A DNA stretch of 64,000 nucleotides from Schlesneria sp. DSM 10557 (lineage in GTDB: Bacteria > Planctomycetota > Planctomycetia > Planctomycetales > Planctomycetaceae): positions 5,913,001-5,977,000 of the forward strand of contig NZ_CP124747.1 in NCBI RefSeq assembly GCF_041860085.1, read 5' to 3'. The number at the start of each line of letters is the position of its first letter. Position 1 is the first letter of the stretch. Positions 27,567-36,349 of the stretch are shown in pieces. The position numbers and the translations under genes were made by a program. The notes under the pieces are model-generated. The model worked only from the letters and a program-made list of their open reading frames with translations, was not told the origin of the DNA and did no database searches.

Positions 27567-30029
27567 TCATTGACCGCCAGTGGGCTTTGAGTCAGGGCTG
27601 GCGGCAGATCCATTCAGAGCTTTAACGCGTTGTTCCTGTTCAAGTCGCAGTTGCTCCAGCCGCGTTAATCGCTTGACCGGGGCGGCCGTGGGTTCTGGCG
27701 TCGCTGCGGGTGCGGCCTGCGCTACGGGTACAGGTGCGGCCTTTGGAGGTAACGGTTTGTCGACCCGAATTTGACCTGTCCCGATGTTATGAATGACTGG
27801 CTCGCCGTTTTCTGTTACGACCGCCTGGCAGAAGAGACTTTTGTTGACCCCTTCAGGGGCGTCGGCTTCGGCTTTCACCTTGAAAATCAGCTCTTTGGCG
27901 TCCTTGTTAAATGTCATTGCGGTCGTCGTGATTTTGTTGGGCAGGCCCAGCAACTGCACGGTCGCATCCCCTTCGAATTCTTTGGCCGTTTCCAGTTTGA
28001 CGACGAGATCTGTCTCGGCACCAAGTTCAACTGCGGCCGCCTCATAGGTGAATCGGAAATAGGGCTCGGCGACACGAAGCGTGACGAAGGGTGAGCAGAC
28101 CATGACTGGACCATTACCGACCGTGGCTTCTCCCCGCACAGTGATCTTGTGGTCCTTGACCTGTGCATTCCCCGCTGCGTTGATCGAAATCAGTGCCTCG
28201 GACTGTCCTTCGGGGATCGAAACCTCACGGCTGGAGTTAACGCCATTAGGGTTCAGCACAAGCTCAATTTTGATCGGAGCAGTGAAGTCGGGGGCGCGCG
28301 TTGCGACCACCTTCAGCGACATCTGACCGCCTTGGACTAACGGGACTTTCGGTTCGACAATCTGAAGCGTGAACGGAATTTTCTGTGTCACGACCGTGGC
28401 GAGCGAGTATGTCGGTTCTGTCCAGAAGGGAATATTGTTCAGTCCCCGGACCAGAACGGTTGGAAGGCGAACTTCACCTCGTGGGGGATTGGGGTTGGCA
28501 GGATCTGTCAGCGATCCCACGATTTGAGAGAACCGCCCGGACATCGGGGCATCCGAGGAAGCGGCAAGGATGACTTGGGCCAGGCCCTGGTCGGCTGCCA
28601 TTCCGAAGGACTCGACAGTGACTCCGTCAGGCAGATTCAGCCCTGTGAAATCGAGGTGGCCGCCAAAGGCGACTCGGTTGGCGTTGATCAGCAGCGGGAA
28701 GCGATTTCCCTGGGGAATCGCGAGTTTCGGCTCGACGTACTGCACAAATTCGTTGACACCCAGCAAGGCTTCCGGCACGAGCGGACTGACTTCAATGCGA
28801 TAGTGGAACGCACTGCCTCCCCTTCGCAAGTGGTCTCTGACCTCGAGAAAATACTGGCCGTCTTCGGGGACCGCGAAACGGATGAAGCTATCCGGTCCAT
28901 TACTGTCGTCGTTGCTGGCGATCGCTCCGCCCTGCGCGTTGTAGAGGATGAGAATCGGATCCAGTTCCGATCGCAATCGTCGAGCCCAGACATGGATTTC
29001 CAGCGTCTGCCCCTTGGTCGCAGTAAAACCAAAAAAATCCACATCCGTTTTTGATGAGAGTGCTCCGTTAAACGCGACGGGTGCGGCTGCTTTCGTCGCC
29101 TGAGCAATCGTCTCGTTCGGTTCCTGCTCGATGGAGTTTTCCAGGTCAACAACTCGGAAGCGGTTGCCCGAGGGAGAAATCCCCTTGTCGTCCGTCGCAA
29201 AGACGGCATATTCGGGATCGACATTCGCGGGAAGTTCGACTTCCCGTTCGAACTCGCCGCTGACGTCGCCCAGAAATCGGACTGCGATCTTCTGTCCTGG
29301 CTTGCCTCCGGCTGGGACAATCGCCAGGGGACGAGGATAGTTTCCGATGTGGCATCGGTAATAGCAGGCACCGTTTCCGCCGTAGCTGCTTTCACGGATT
29401 TGAATCACGTATTTTCCGTCAGCAGGAGCGATGATCGAGGCCACTCCGTCCTGCCAGATCAGAGCCGCATCGTCGCTGGTCGCCAATTCGAAACGCGATT
29501 CGTTCAGAATGGCGACATACGGATCGAAGAAAGTATCGCCCAATCGGATCCCTTCGACCTCGGCCGTAATGCGATCCCCTTTTTTTGCCTCGATCAGGAA
29601 ATAATCCACATCCTCATTCTGGATGATTCCCTCGACCGTCACGTTGCCGGCGACAGTCTGTGGTTGCTTGAAATCACTGTTCGGTTCGACCTCGGCAACC
29701 GTTGGCAAGGCGCTGACCCGGAATGTTCGCAAATCAGATAGACCGCTCGCCGTCCGGATCCGACAGTGCTTGGTTCCCAGCACGCAATCCGGTGCAATCT
29801 TGAGTTTCGCCTTGACCTGGCTGCCATTTACGACGGTGAACTGGGTGACTTCGATCCCCGGTTCGTAAATCATCAGTTCCAGAGCGTCTTCGAGGCGCTG
29901 ACCATTGAAGGAGAGTTCAGTCTCGATTCCTCGCTGGGCACCACGAGGGAGGATACTCGAAAGAACCGGACTTGCGGCATAGGTAGGGGACGCAACCAGT
30001 ACAAGCACCAGCGTCAGGACTGCACGCAT
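27567..30029 (-). CDS. Secreted PPC-domain protein
   Basis: With the ATG at 30029 the protein is 820 residues and opens with a proper signal peptide (MRAVLTLVLVLVASPTYAAS); a TTG start at 30062 would put extra polar residues in front of it. An Ig-like domain follows, then two bacterial pre-peptidase C-terminal (PPC) domains, recognisable by EVEPNSDFKQPQTV...DVDYFLIEAKKGD and EQEPNETIAQATKA...DVDFFGFTATKGQ. Two or three further beta-sandwich repeats lead to a Pro/Ala-rich C-terminal tail ending in a basic helix. PPC domains are secreted beta-jelly-roll modules often attached to extracellular enzymes; here no peptidase domain is present, so it is probably a structural or binding protein of the surface module. 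Confidence 0.87.
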   Translation of the reverse strand: MRAVLTLVLVLVASPTYAASPVLSSILPRGAQRGIETELSFNGQRLEDALELMIYEPGIEVTQFTVVNGSQVKAKLKIAPDCVLGTKHCRIRTASGLSDLRTFRVSALPTVAEVEPNSDFKQPQTVAGNVTVEGIIQNEDVDYFLIEAKKGDRITAEVEGIRLGDTFFDPYVAILNESRFELATSDDAALIWQDGVASIIAPADGKYVIQIRESSYGGNGACYYRCHIGNYPRPLAIVPAGGKPGQKIAVRFLGDVSGEFEREVELPANVDPEYAVFATDDKGISPSGNRFRVVDLENSIEQEPNETIAQATKAAAPVAFNGALSSKTDVDFFGFTATKGQTLEIHVWARRLRSELDPILILYNAQGGAIASNDDSNGPDSFIRFAVPEDGQYFLEVRDHLRRGGSAFHYRIEVSPLVPEALLGVNEFVQYVEPKLAIPQGNRFPLLINANRVAFGGHLDFTGLNLPDGVTVESFGMAADQGLAQVILAASSDAPMSGRFSQIVGSLTDPANPNPPRGEVRLPTVLVRGLNNIPFWTEPTYSLATVVTQKIPFTLQIVEPKVPLVQGGQMSLKVVATRAPDFTAPIKIELVLNPNGVNSSREVSIPEGQSEALISINAAGNAQVKDHKITVRGEATVGNGPVMVCSPFVTLRVAEPYFRFTYEAAAVELGAETDLVVKLETAKEFEGDATVQLLGLPNKITTTAMTFNKDAKELIFKVKAEADAPEGVNKSLFCQAVVTENGEPVIHNIGTGQIRVDKPLPPKAAPVPVAQAAPAATPEPTAAPVKRLTRLEQLRLEQEQRVKALNGSAASPDSKPTGGQ

Positions 30030-30343
30030 ATCATCGATCTCGCAAATTCGGGCGAAGCGCAATGACGTTGCTCAATTGGCGCGCGCCAGTGGCAGCAACA
30101 GTCGGCGGGGGCGGGTAACGGGGAACAAAGAGCCTGAGTCCACTGAGGTCTTTGCAATGTGGTCTGGAGGCGGACATCCTGTCACACCCGGTCATTCTCT
30201 ATCAGGATGCAATGATCGCCTGCTCTGCGGGGCGACGTGGCAAACCGTTTTCGATTTCCCGCGTCAGCCATTCCGCACGAGCGATTTGTGTTCATTCGCA
30301 TACTCGCGTGAATCCTCGCCGAAGGTCTGCGAGAATCGTTCGA

Positions 30344-31660
30344 TCAGGCGAGGAGTTCTTTGATGACTTTTCCGCCGTCGACGATCTCGATCGGACGATC
30401 ACCGGGTGCCATGAGTTCCTTATCCGCGACGATTCCCATGCAATGGTAGACCGTCGTAAAGAGATCTTCTGGGCCAACCGGATTGTCTTCGGGTTCGGAG
30501 GCGGTGGAGTTGGATGATCCGTAGATGTAACCACCTTTGATCCCTCCTCCGGCCAGCGCGACGCTGAAGACCTTCGGATAGTGATCACGGCCTGCCTGTG
30601 CGTTGATCTTCGGGGTTCTGCCGAACTCTGAAGAGACCATCACGAGCGTTTCTTTCAGGAGTCCCGTGCGATCCAGATCATTGATCAGAGTGGAAAACGC
30701 CTGGTCAAATGCTGGCATCTGGTTGCGGAATCCGGCGACGATACCAGTGTGCATGTCCCATCCGCCGTACGTCAGGTTGACCAGACGAACTCCTGCCTGG
30801 ACAAGTCGTCTGGCCAGCAGCATTCGCGCACCCGCCGTGTTTCGACCATATTCGTCGCGGATCTGAGCGGGTTCTTTTTCGATGTCAAACGCCTCGCGCG
30901 CGGCAGGAGAACTGATCAGGCTGTAGGCCCGGTCGTAGAAGGTGTCCATCGCGGTCAGGTCGTCGGATTTTTCCTTTTTCTGGAAATGGGCATTCACCGC
31001 TTCGAGGGCCGAACGACGGGTCGCAAAGCGACTTTCATCCACGCCACCCGGCAGGTCGAGGTCGCGGACTTTGAAGCCGCCGTCCGCGGGATCACTACCG
31101 AGACTGAACGGGGCAAATGCGGAACTCAAATAACCGCTGCCAGCGAACTCAGTCGGCATGTTTGGAATGCAGACATATGGGGGAAGGTTGTTGCGGGGCC
31201 CGTATTCATGGCTCACGACCGAACCGATACAGGGGTAGATCAGTGCAGGACTGGGGCGATAACCCGTAAACATGTTGTGAGTGCCTCGCTCGTGCGCGGC
31301 TTCACCATGAGTCATTGAGCGGATAATGGTGAGCTTGTCGGCGACTTGGGCGGTCTTGGCGAGGGTATCACCGAAGACTTCGCCGCTAATCTTCGTGGCG
31401 ATCTGTCCCATCTCGCCTCGGTATTCGATCGGGGCGTATGGCTTTGGATCGAAAGATTCCTGATGCGCGATTCCGCCCGGCAGAAAAATATGGATGATGG
31501 ACTTTGCGGTGCTTTCAAAACTTTTGTAGTCTTTGAGGTCACCGTATGCCGTACTTCGCAGCAGTTGTGGCAGCGTGAGCCCTGCACCTGCCAGAACGCC
31601 CAGGGAGAGAAATCCACGACGATTCAGACGGTCGAAATGACCAGGATTACAGCTCGGCAT
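30344..31660 (-). CDS. DUF1501 protein (Tat-exported, sulfatase/alkaline-phosphatase-like fold)
   Basis: The 438-residue protein begins with a twin-arginine signal (RRGFLSLG at 14-21) and then the DUF1501 body: IHIFLPGGIAHQESFDPKP, DKLTIIRSMTHGEAAHERGTHNMFTGY, RLVQAGVRLVNLTYGGWDMHTG and the end region VSSEFGRTPKINAQAGRDHYPK. DUF1501 proteins share the alkaline-phosphatase superfamily fold and usually sit next to DUF1549/DUF1553 genes, as here. Enzymatic activity is unproven. The ATG at 31660 was chosen over 31702 because GGAGAA lies 6 nt upstream and the Tat motif is then properly placed. It is the first gene of the minus-strand group that continues with the PPC gene 314 nt downstream. Confidence 0.92.
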   Translation of the reverse strand: MPSCNPGHFDRLNRRGFLSLGVLAGAGLTLPQLLRSTAYGDLKDYKSFESTAKSIIHIFLPGGIAHQESFDPKPYAPIEYRGEMGQIATKISGEVFGDTLAKTAQVADKLTIIRSMTHGEAAHERGTHNMFTGYRPSPALIYPCIGSVVSHEYGPRNNLPPYVCIPNMPTEFAGSGYLSSAFAPFSLGSDPADGGFKVRDLDLPGGVDESRFATRRSALEAVNAHFQKKEKSDDLTAMDTFYDRAYSLISSPAAREAFDIEKEPAQIRDEYGRNTAGARMLLARRLVQAGVRLVNLTYGGWDMHTGIVAGFRNQMPAFDQAFSTLINDLDRTGLLKETLVMVSSEFGRTPKINAQAGRDHYPKVFSVALAGGGIKGGYIYGSSNSTASEPEDNPVGPEDLFTTVYHCMGIVADKELMAPGDRPIEIVDGGKVIKELLA

Positions 31661-32581
31661 TCGAAATTCTCCGCGAAAACCGGTGAAAGCAATGTTCAGC
31701 AAAGTCTGGGAACGGACCGGGCGACTGTCACAGTCGCAATGCCGGATACATCTACCTTGTCAGTGAACATCAGCGGGTTACAAAACATTCGGCGAGGAAT
31801 TCGTGTTTTTCAGGAATTCTCAGTAATTTGGCAGGCAGCAATGGCGGGAGTACATGGTTAGCGCTGGTGGACAGATATACTCAACCAGTTACTTAGGCTA
31901 ACCAACACACATCGGAATCGTCAAGTGTGTGCTGAGCCGGAATATTCCGCCAGGACTTCCTTTCGGCAGGGTTTTACAGCACGGGCTGTCGCGATCGCTC
32001 GTTCGCTCGCCACCTGGGTATTGCCACCCGCGCGATGGGCTCGTCTGAATATTCGGGCGTTTCGTGGGGGGACATCGGATTGGGGGCTGGTGTGCGCCCG
32101 GGACGGGAGAATTTTCCGTCGCACAACAATAATAAAAGGAGTGGAGTCCTTCCCGTTAAAGTCTACAGTTCTATCATTGATATCTGCTTGCTAAGATGTC
32201 GTAACGGGGCAGATGACTTTTCATCGTCAGGGCATTGGACCACTGCCTGTATCCAACCGACATGAATTGAGTGTGGCTGGACTTGTGCCGACGCGGCTGA
32301 TGGTGAGAGAAAGTGGTTGGTTCCTGTAGAACGAAGAAGTAGAAAGAGCTGAGAAGTCAGCAAGTGACCATTCGGCCCATGGATGCTGTACGGGGTAGAA
32401 TCCCCCGTCTCCCGTGAACGAAGGTCTCAATTCAAGAGAGTCGGCTCACCCGACGTGATTCTGATGCAGTTGCCCTCCAGATGCGGTGCGACTGCAACGG
32501 GTTTGAGTGACAGAACAAAGTGGCATTAAGACGCCCAACCACTGAGCGGCATCAAGACCGCTCTAGAACGAAGGATTTCCC
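31661..32581. other. Long divergent intergenic region
   Basis: This holds about 920 bp between the DUF1501 gene (minus) and the HTH/prion-like gene (plus). I see no gene with family features and no tRNA. It must contain the promoters of both flanking genes; a regulatory RNA cannot be excluded. Confidence 0.4.
31667..31672 (-). promoter_or_regulatory. Shine-Dalgarno site that decides the start of the DUF1501 gene
   Basis: GGAGAA on the minus strand lies 6 nt before the ATG at 31660. The upstream in-frame ATG at 31702 has no such site. Confidence 0.65.
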
Positions 32582-33529
32582 ATGACAGATCACGTGAATC
32601 AAGTGACAGACGCTTCTGAAGCGGATGATTCCACTCTGAATGTTTCCGTGCCCAAAGCGGCCGCGCACGTCGAAATTCAATCTGGCGACCAGGCTTATTA
32701 CGAAGAAGACTTTGATGGCGACTCCGAAGAACAGGGATCGATTCAGGGGGATTTGACTCCAAACGATATCTTCGGACTCGATCCACTCGACGTTCTGACT
32801 CTCGAAGAATTGGCAGACTATCTCAAGGTTTCCACTTCCGCCGTCCATCGCATGATGAAAGAGCAGAAGCTCCCCGGGCGGAATTTCGGTGGCGATTGGC
32901 GATTTCTGCGGGACGCCGTTGCGAACTGGCTCCGCTGTCAGGAAGCTCCCGCACAGGAGCAGAAGAAAGCTCGCGAGGATTACTCGAAAAGTCAGTCGAG
33001 TCAGTCCAGCGATTCAGAAACGAGTCGCTTCAGTCGTCCGCCGCAACGAAGTTATCAGGATGACCAGTCCGGTGGCGAGTACCGCTCCCGCCAGCGGTTT
33101 TCTGAAGGGGGCGAGCAGTACGGCAAACGGAGTGGTGGGCAGTACGGGTCAAACCAGTACGGTTCCGGTCAATACGGCTCCGGAGGATACAGCGGCGGTC
33201 AGTACAGCGGCGGTCAGTACGGCGGCGGTCAGTACGGTGGCGGTCAAGGTGGTTCAGGAAACTACGGTTCGGGGGGGTACTCTCCCCCACCTCGACGCCA
33301 GTTCCGTAGCGGACAGGAAGGTGGAGGTAGTTACGGGTCAGGAGGCGAAGGAGGTTACGGAGGTGGTCGCCGCTTCGGAGGAGGTGAGGGCTATTCGGGT
33401 GGCGACCAGCAATTCGGTGGACCCAAACGAAAGAATAAGCGTCAGGTCTTCGACAACGAACGGGGCAAGCGACTGGACCGACGCCGTGACGGGGACTCGG
33501 GCGAAGGACTTCCGGGCGCCAAGGAGTGA
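32582..33529 (+). CDS. Excisionase-type HTH protein with Gly/Tyr/Gln-rich prion-like C-terminus
   Basis: This 315-residue protein has an acidic N-terminus (1-65), a MerR/excisionase-type helix-turn-helix at about 71-118 (LTLEELADYLKVSTSAVHRM...WRFLRDAVANWL), a Ser/Gln-rich linker, and a low-complexity tail at 165-280 made of GQYG/GGQYS/GGYG units. A basic patch (KRKNKR...RGKRLDRRR) lies at 282-302. The HTH should bind DNA; the tail has the composition of prion-like or RGG-box domains (Tyr, Gly, Gln, Ser, Arg) that drive self-association and RNA binding in eukaryotic proteins. The DNA of the tail has 15-nt tandem units around 33190-33250. It stands alone with its own terminator. It may be a nucleoid- or condensate-forming regulator; this is an inference from composition. 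Confidence 0.85.
   Translation: MTDHVNQVTDASEADDSTLNVSVPKAAAHVEIQSGDQAYYEEDFDGDSEEQGSIQGDLTPNDIFGLDPLDVLTLEELADYLKVSTSAVHRMMKEQKLPGRNFGGDWRFLRDAVANWLRCQEAPAQEQKKAREDYSKSQSSQSSDSETSRFSRPPQRSYQDDQSGGEYRSRQRFSEGGEQYGKRSGGQYGSNQYGSGQYGSGGYSGGQYSGGQYGGGQYGGGQGGSGNYGSGGYSPPPRRQFRSGQEGGGSYGSGGEGGYGGGRRFGGGEGYSGGDQQFGGPKRKNKRQVFDNERGKRLDRRRDGDSGEGLPGAKE
33119..33260 (+). repeat. In-frame tandem repeat coding for GQY-rich units
   Basis: Within the HTH gene, units of about 15 nt with the core GGCGGTCAGTAC recur in tandem, clearest from about 33190 to 33250. They encode the GGQYS/GGQYG pattern. The period is a multiple of three, so copy-number change would lengthen or shorten the tail without breaking the frame. 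Confidence 0.7.
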
Positions 33530-33921
33530 TCTGACTCGATTAAGCAGTAGGAGCGAGGCTGGGGTACCCTCTCGGCCTTCGGTCCTCAACGCATGAGAGG
33601 TGTGTGGAGTCGACGATCGGGAGGAAAACTTACCCCGGTCAGATTCCTGGAGTTCTATGAGAACGCATGGCAGTCGTCATGCGTTTTTTTTCGCGCCGAC
33701 CTGCTGGCTTAGGCGCCTCGGGTTAAGCTGCAGGTTTGCAGTGACCACAGTTTTCACACGATACTGCCGCCAGGATTCAACGCCCCCACGATTTAACTTA
33801 ACAATGGCCTCAAGGTCAGCAAAAGAACCACCGACCGGACTTCACCCCAAAATCCGCCCGTCGAAATGAACGAGGGCGTTCCGGTCAGGACTCTCACTGT
33901 CACCAACGCTCTGGAAGTACG
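33530..33921. other. Intergenic region with terminator
   Basis: There is no gene. The left half contains the terminator of the HTH gene; the right half is the upstream region of the formamidase-like gene, with a GGAAGT close to its ATG. Confidence 0.5.
33662..33691 (+). terminator. Intrinsic terminator of the HTH/prion-like gene
   Basis: A perfect 8-bp stem (AACGCATG at 33662-33669 with CATGCGTT at 33678-33685) is followed at once by six further T residues. It is a textbook rho-independent terminator, about 130 nt past the stop. Confidence 0.9.
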
Positions 33922-34848
33922 ATGCATCATCAACTGATCCCGACTTGCTATCATCGTTCTCTTGGACCTTACAGCCCAGTGCTGAATGTGCGGAGTGGTG
34001 ACACCGTTTCTACAACCACAGTCGATGCTGCTGGAGCGGATCAGACGGGTGAAGCTGTGACTCCCCGCGGCAATCCGCAGACGGGACCGATTCATGTCGC
34101 AGAAGCAGAACCCGGCGATACGCTGAGGGTGACACTTGATCGAATTCGTCCCAATCGCAGCAAAGGATGGGCGCGATCCGTTGTCGCTCCGAATGTTGTC
34201 GACCCGACATACGTGGGACAATTACCTGAGGCGCCACTGTCCGAATGGACGATTGATGAAGAGGAAGGGACGGCCACACTGACGTCTCCGCCGAATCAAC
34301 TCGGCAAGTTGACGATTCCCCTTGAGCCCATGCTCGGCTGCTTCGGTGTGGCTCCTTTTCGGCAGCAGGCGATCTCAACCGCGACTTCCGGAGAACACGG
34401 TGGGAACATGGACTACCGCGGCTTTGTTGCCGGGACCACTGTTTATTTTCCTGTGTTTGAACCGGGAGGACTGTTCTTCCTGGGGGACGGGCATGCTGCG
34501 CAGGGAGACGGAGAAATTGCGGGAACGGGTATCGAAATTTCCATGGACGTGACAGTCACGCTCACCGTTCTGAAAGGTAAGTCGATCGGGTGGCCGCGAG
34601 GTGAAAACTCTGACTTCATTTTTACTGTTGGCAACGCCCGTCCGCTGGACCAATGCCTGCAACACGCGACAACAGAGATGCTTCGCTGGCTCCAGCAGGA
34701 CTACGGCCTCGACCCGATCTCTGCCAACCTGCTGCTCAGTCAGTGCGTCCGGTATGACCTGGGAAATATGTTTGATCCTGCGTACACGATGGTCTGCAAA
34801 GTTCCCCGCAAGTACCTTCCGAACCGAAATCTCAGCCCGACGACCTGA
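33922..34848 (+). CDS. Acetamidase/formamidase family protein
   Basis: The 308-residue product is a FmdA/AmdA-type amidohydrolase: NPQTGPIHVAEAEPGDTLRV, EPMLGCFGVAP, EHGGNMDYRGFVAGTTVYFPVFEPGGLFFLGDGHAAQGDGEI and NARPLDQCLQHATTEML are the family's characteristic blocks. The conserved Asp and His in GDGHAAQGDGE form the metal-binding active site. Members hydrolyse formamide or acetamide to the acid and ammonia. Formate or ammonia release would fit the C1 and nitrogen genes elsewhere in the window, but no operon links them. It is convergent with bcp, and a shared stem-loop separates the two. Confidence 0.92.
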   Translation: MHHQLIPTCYHRSLGPYSPVLNVRSGDTVSTTTVDAAGADQTGEAVTPRGNPQTGPIHVAEAEPGDTLRVTLDRIRPNRSKGWARSVVAPNVVDPTYVGQLPEAPLSEWTIDEEEGTATLTSPPNQLGKLTIPLEPMLGCFGVAPFRQQAISTATSGEHGGNMDYRGFVAGTTVYFPVFEPGGLFFLGDGHAAQGDGEIAGTGIEISMDVTVTLTVLKGKSIGWPRGENSDFIFTVGNARPLDQCLQHATTEMLRWLQQDYGLDPISANLLLSQCVRYDLGNMFDPAYTMVCKVPRKYLPNRNLSPTT

Positions 34849-34878
34849 CGAATCGTGCTGTCGAAGTGGATTGAGTGA

Positions 34879-34915
34879 CGCATCTGGATGGCGAATTGGG
34901 AAGCATCCAGATGCG
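34879..34915. terminator. Shared 12-bp stem-loop between convergent genes
   Basis: Arms at 34879-34890 and 34904-34915 (CGCATCTGGATG and its exact reverse complement) enclose a 13-nt loop. It lies between the formamidase-like stop (plus) and the bcp stop (minus) and can serve both. No long U-tract follows. Confidence 0.7.
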
Positions 34916-34948
34916 GCGCTCTACAGGTTCCGATTGTGTTCCCGGCGA

Positions 34949-35443
34949 CTAGGCCTCGTCTGATTTCAACGCTTCGATTTTGGCAAGCACCTTGGGGATG
35001 TGTTCATCGACTTTAACTCGGGCCCAGACGGCGACGATCGTCCCGGTCTTGTCGATCAGAAATGTTGAACGCTGGATCCCCATCGATTTTTTGCCGTACA
35101 TGTTCTTTTCAACCCAGGCACCATACTTTTCCGCGACTGCGTGGTCTTCATCGGAGAGCAATGGAAATGGGAGTGAAAACTTGTCAGCAAATTTTTGATG
35201 AGAATCGACAGGATCAGTACTGACCCCGAGGATCACGGTATCGGCAGATTGAAACGCTGCGAATTCATCGCGAAATCCGCACGCCTGCCGCGTACAACCG
35301 GGGGTGTCGTCGCGAGGATAAAAGTAGAGCACCACATTCTGCTTTCCCTTGAACTGACTCAGTTTTGTCCGCCCTTTCGGGAATGTGGGCAGATCAAAGG
35401 GGGGGGCTTTATCTCCTACTGCAGGCCTGGTGGTCTCAGCCAT
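34949..35443 (-). CDS. bcp: Thioredoxin-dependent thiol peroxidase (peroxiredoxin Q/Bcp)
   Basis: This 164-residue protein is a compact thioredoxin-fold peroxiredoxin. YPRDDTPGCT contains the peroxidatic Cys50, and Cys55 in ACGFRDE five residues later is the resolving Cys typical of the Bcp/PrxQ group. Later blocks SLPFPLLSDEDHAVAEKYG and RSTFLIDKTGTI complete the family pattern. It reduces hydrogen peroxide and organic hydroperoxides using thioredoxin, in the cytoplasm. It is divergent from the HisA-like gene, with 148 nt between the starts. Confidence 0.95.
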   Translation of the reverse strand: MAETTRPAVGDKAPPFDLPTFPKGRTKLSQFKGKQNVVLYFYPRDDTPGCTRQACGFRDEFAAFQSADTVILGVSTDPVDSHQKFADKFSLPFPLLSDEDHAVAEKYGAWVEKNMYGKKSMGIQRSTFLIDKTGTIVAVWARVKVDEHIPKVLAKIEALKSDEA

Positions 35444-35591
35444 GTTGAGTTTTCCTTATATGAGATAAGTGACGTATCAGTACCGGGTCTGACTTCAGCA
35501 ACGCCTGGCTATGTGCACTGGACGTGGGATGAGCGGCGGATGACTCGGCGAGACGCTGTTTTAGCCAGCCCGTTGGGAAAAGGATATCTTG

Positions 35592-36317
35592 ATGCAAGTA
35601 CTTCCGGTATTGGACATCCTCGGCGGGGAAGTCGTTCGTGGCGTTGCTGGTCGGAGGGCGGAGTATCGCAGGATTGAAAGCCGACTCAGCAGCAGTTCTG
35701 ATCCAGTGTCGATTGCGCGAAGGTTGCGAGAATCGTTCGGTTTCGACCGCTTTTATGTTGCCGATCTCGATGGGATCATGCAGCAGAAACCGCATTATGA
35801 CGTATATCGCCATCTTTGTGACGAGCGGTTCAAGCTGCTGATCGACGCAGGTGTCTGCGACTTCGCAGGGGCCCAGGCCCTGGCGCGAGCAGGCGATGTG
35901 GAGATTGTTCTGGGGCTTGAGACGACACCCTCGCCCCAATCCGTGCGGCAACTCGCGAAGAGCGTGCCGAACATCACTTTCAGTCTCGACCTGCTCAATG
36001 GCGTCCCCCGTTTTGCGGGAAATGTTGGTGGCTGGAGTCAACGTCCTCAGGAGATCGCTGCCCAAGTGGTCGAAGCGGGGGGTCGATCCCTGATTGTGCT
36101 CGATCTGGCAGACGTAGGTATGTCAACCGGGGGATCGACGGACCTGCTTTGCCGGTTCATTCGTCGTGAGTTTCCCGACGTGGAACTGATCAGCGGTGGT
36201 GGGGTGCGCAGCCGATCAGACCTGTTGCGGTTTCGCGAACTGGGCGTCGATTCCGTCCTTGTCGCATCTGCACTGCATGACGGGCGGTTAGATTCGACGG
36301 ACCTCTGTGGACTCTAG
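35592..36317 (+). CDS. HisA-like TIM-barrel protein (COG1411 type)
   Basis: The 241-residue protein (ATG at 35592 after AAAGGA; a TTG directly precedes it) has a HisA/HisF-like (beta-alpha)8 fold. The two catalytic-type Asp residues are in LPVLDILGG (Asp8) and FSLDLLNG (Asp133), and the phosphate-binding loops are ISGGGVRS and VLVASALHDG. It is clearly divergent from true HisA: the first loop reads GEVVRGVAGRR. Such HisA relatives in methanogens, methylotrophs and planctomycetes are associated with genes for tetrahydromethanopterin or methanofuran cofactors, so a role in C1-cofactor synthesis is a reasonable guess, consistent with ftr at 10.4 kb. No histidine biosynthesis gene is nearby. Confidence 0.85.
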   Translation: MQVLPVLDILGGEVVRGVAGRRAEYRRIESRLSSSSDPVSIARRLRESFGFDRFYVADLDGIMQQKPHYDVYRHLCDERFKLLIDAGVCDFAGAQALARAGDVEIVLGLETTPSPQSVRQLAKSVPNITFSLDLLNGVPRFAGNVGGWSQRPQEIAAQVVEAGGRSLIVLDLADVGMSTGGSTDLLCRFIRREFPDVELISGGGVRSRSDLLRFRELGVDSVLVASALHDGRLDSTDLCGL

Positions 36318-36349
36318 GTCCCAACGCACGCCAGCCAGGGCAGCTGTCG

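Noticed and set aside
33119-33260. Regularly spaced repeats that might be a CRISPR array
   Set aside because: The units are short (about 15 nt), directly adjacent without unique spacers and in frame within a protein gene. They are a coding tandem repeat. No cas gene is present.
32889-33596. Second plus-strand frame of 235 codons inside the HTH gene
   Set aside because: It is a frame-shifted shadow of the repetitive Gly/Tyr/Gln tail. Its Val/Thr-rich repeats arise from the same DNA repeats and it has no recognisable domain.
35592-36317. Call as true HisA of histidine biosynthesis
   Set aside because: The loops that bind ProFAR diverge and no other his gene is nearby, so only the fold and the two Asp residues can be claimed.
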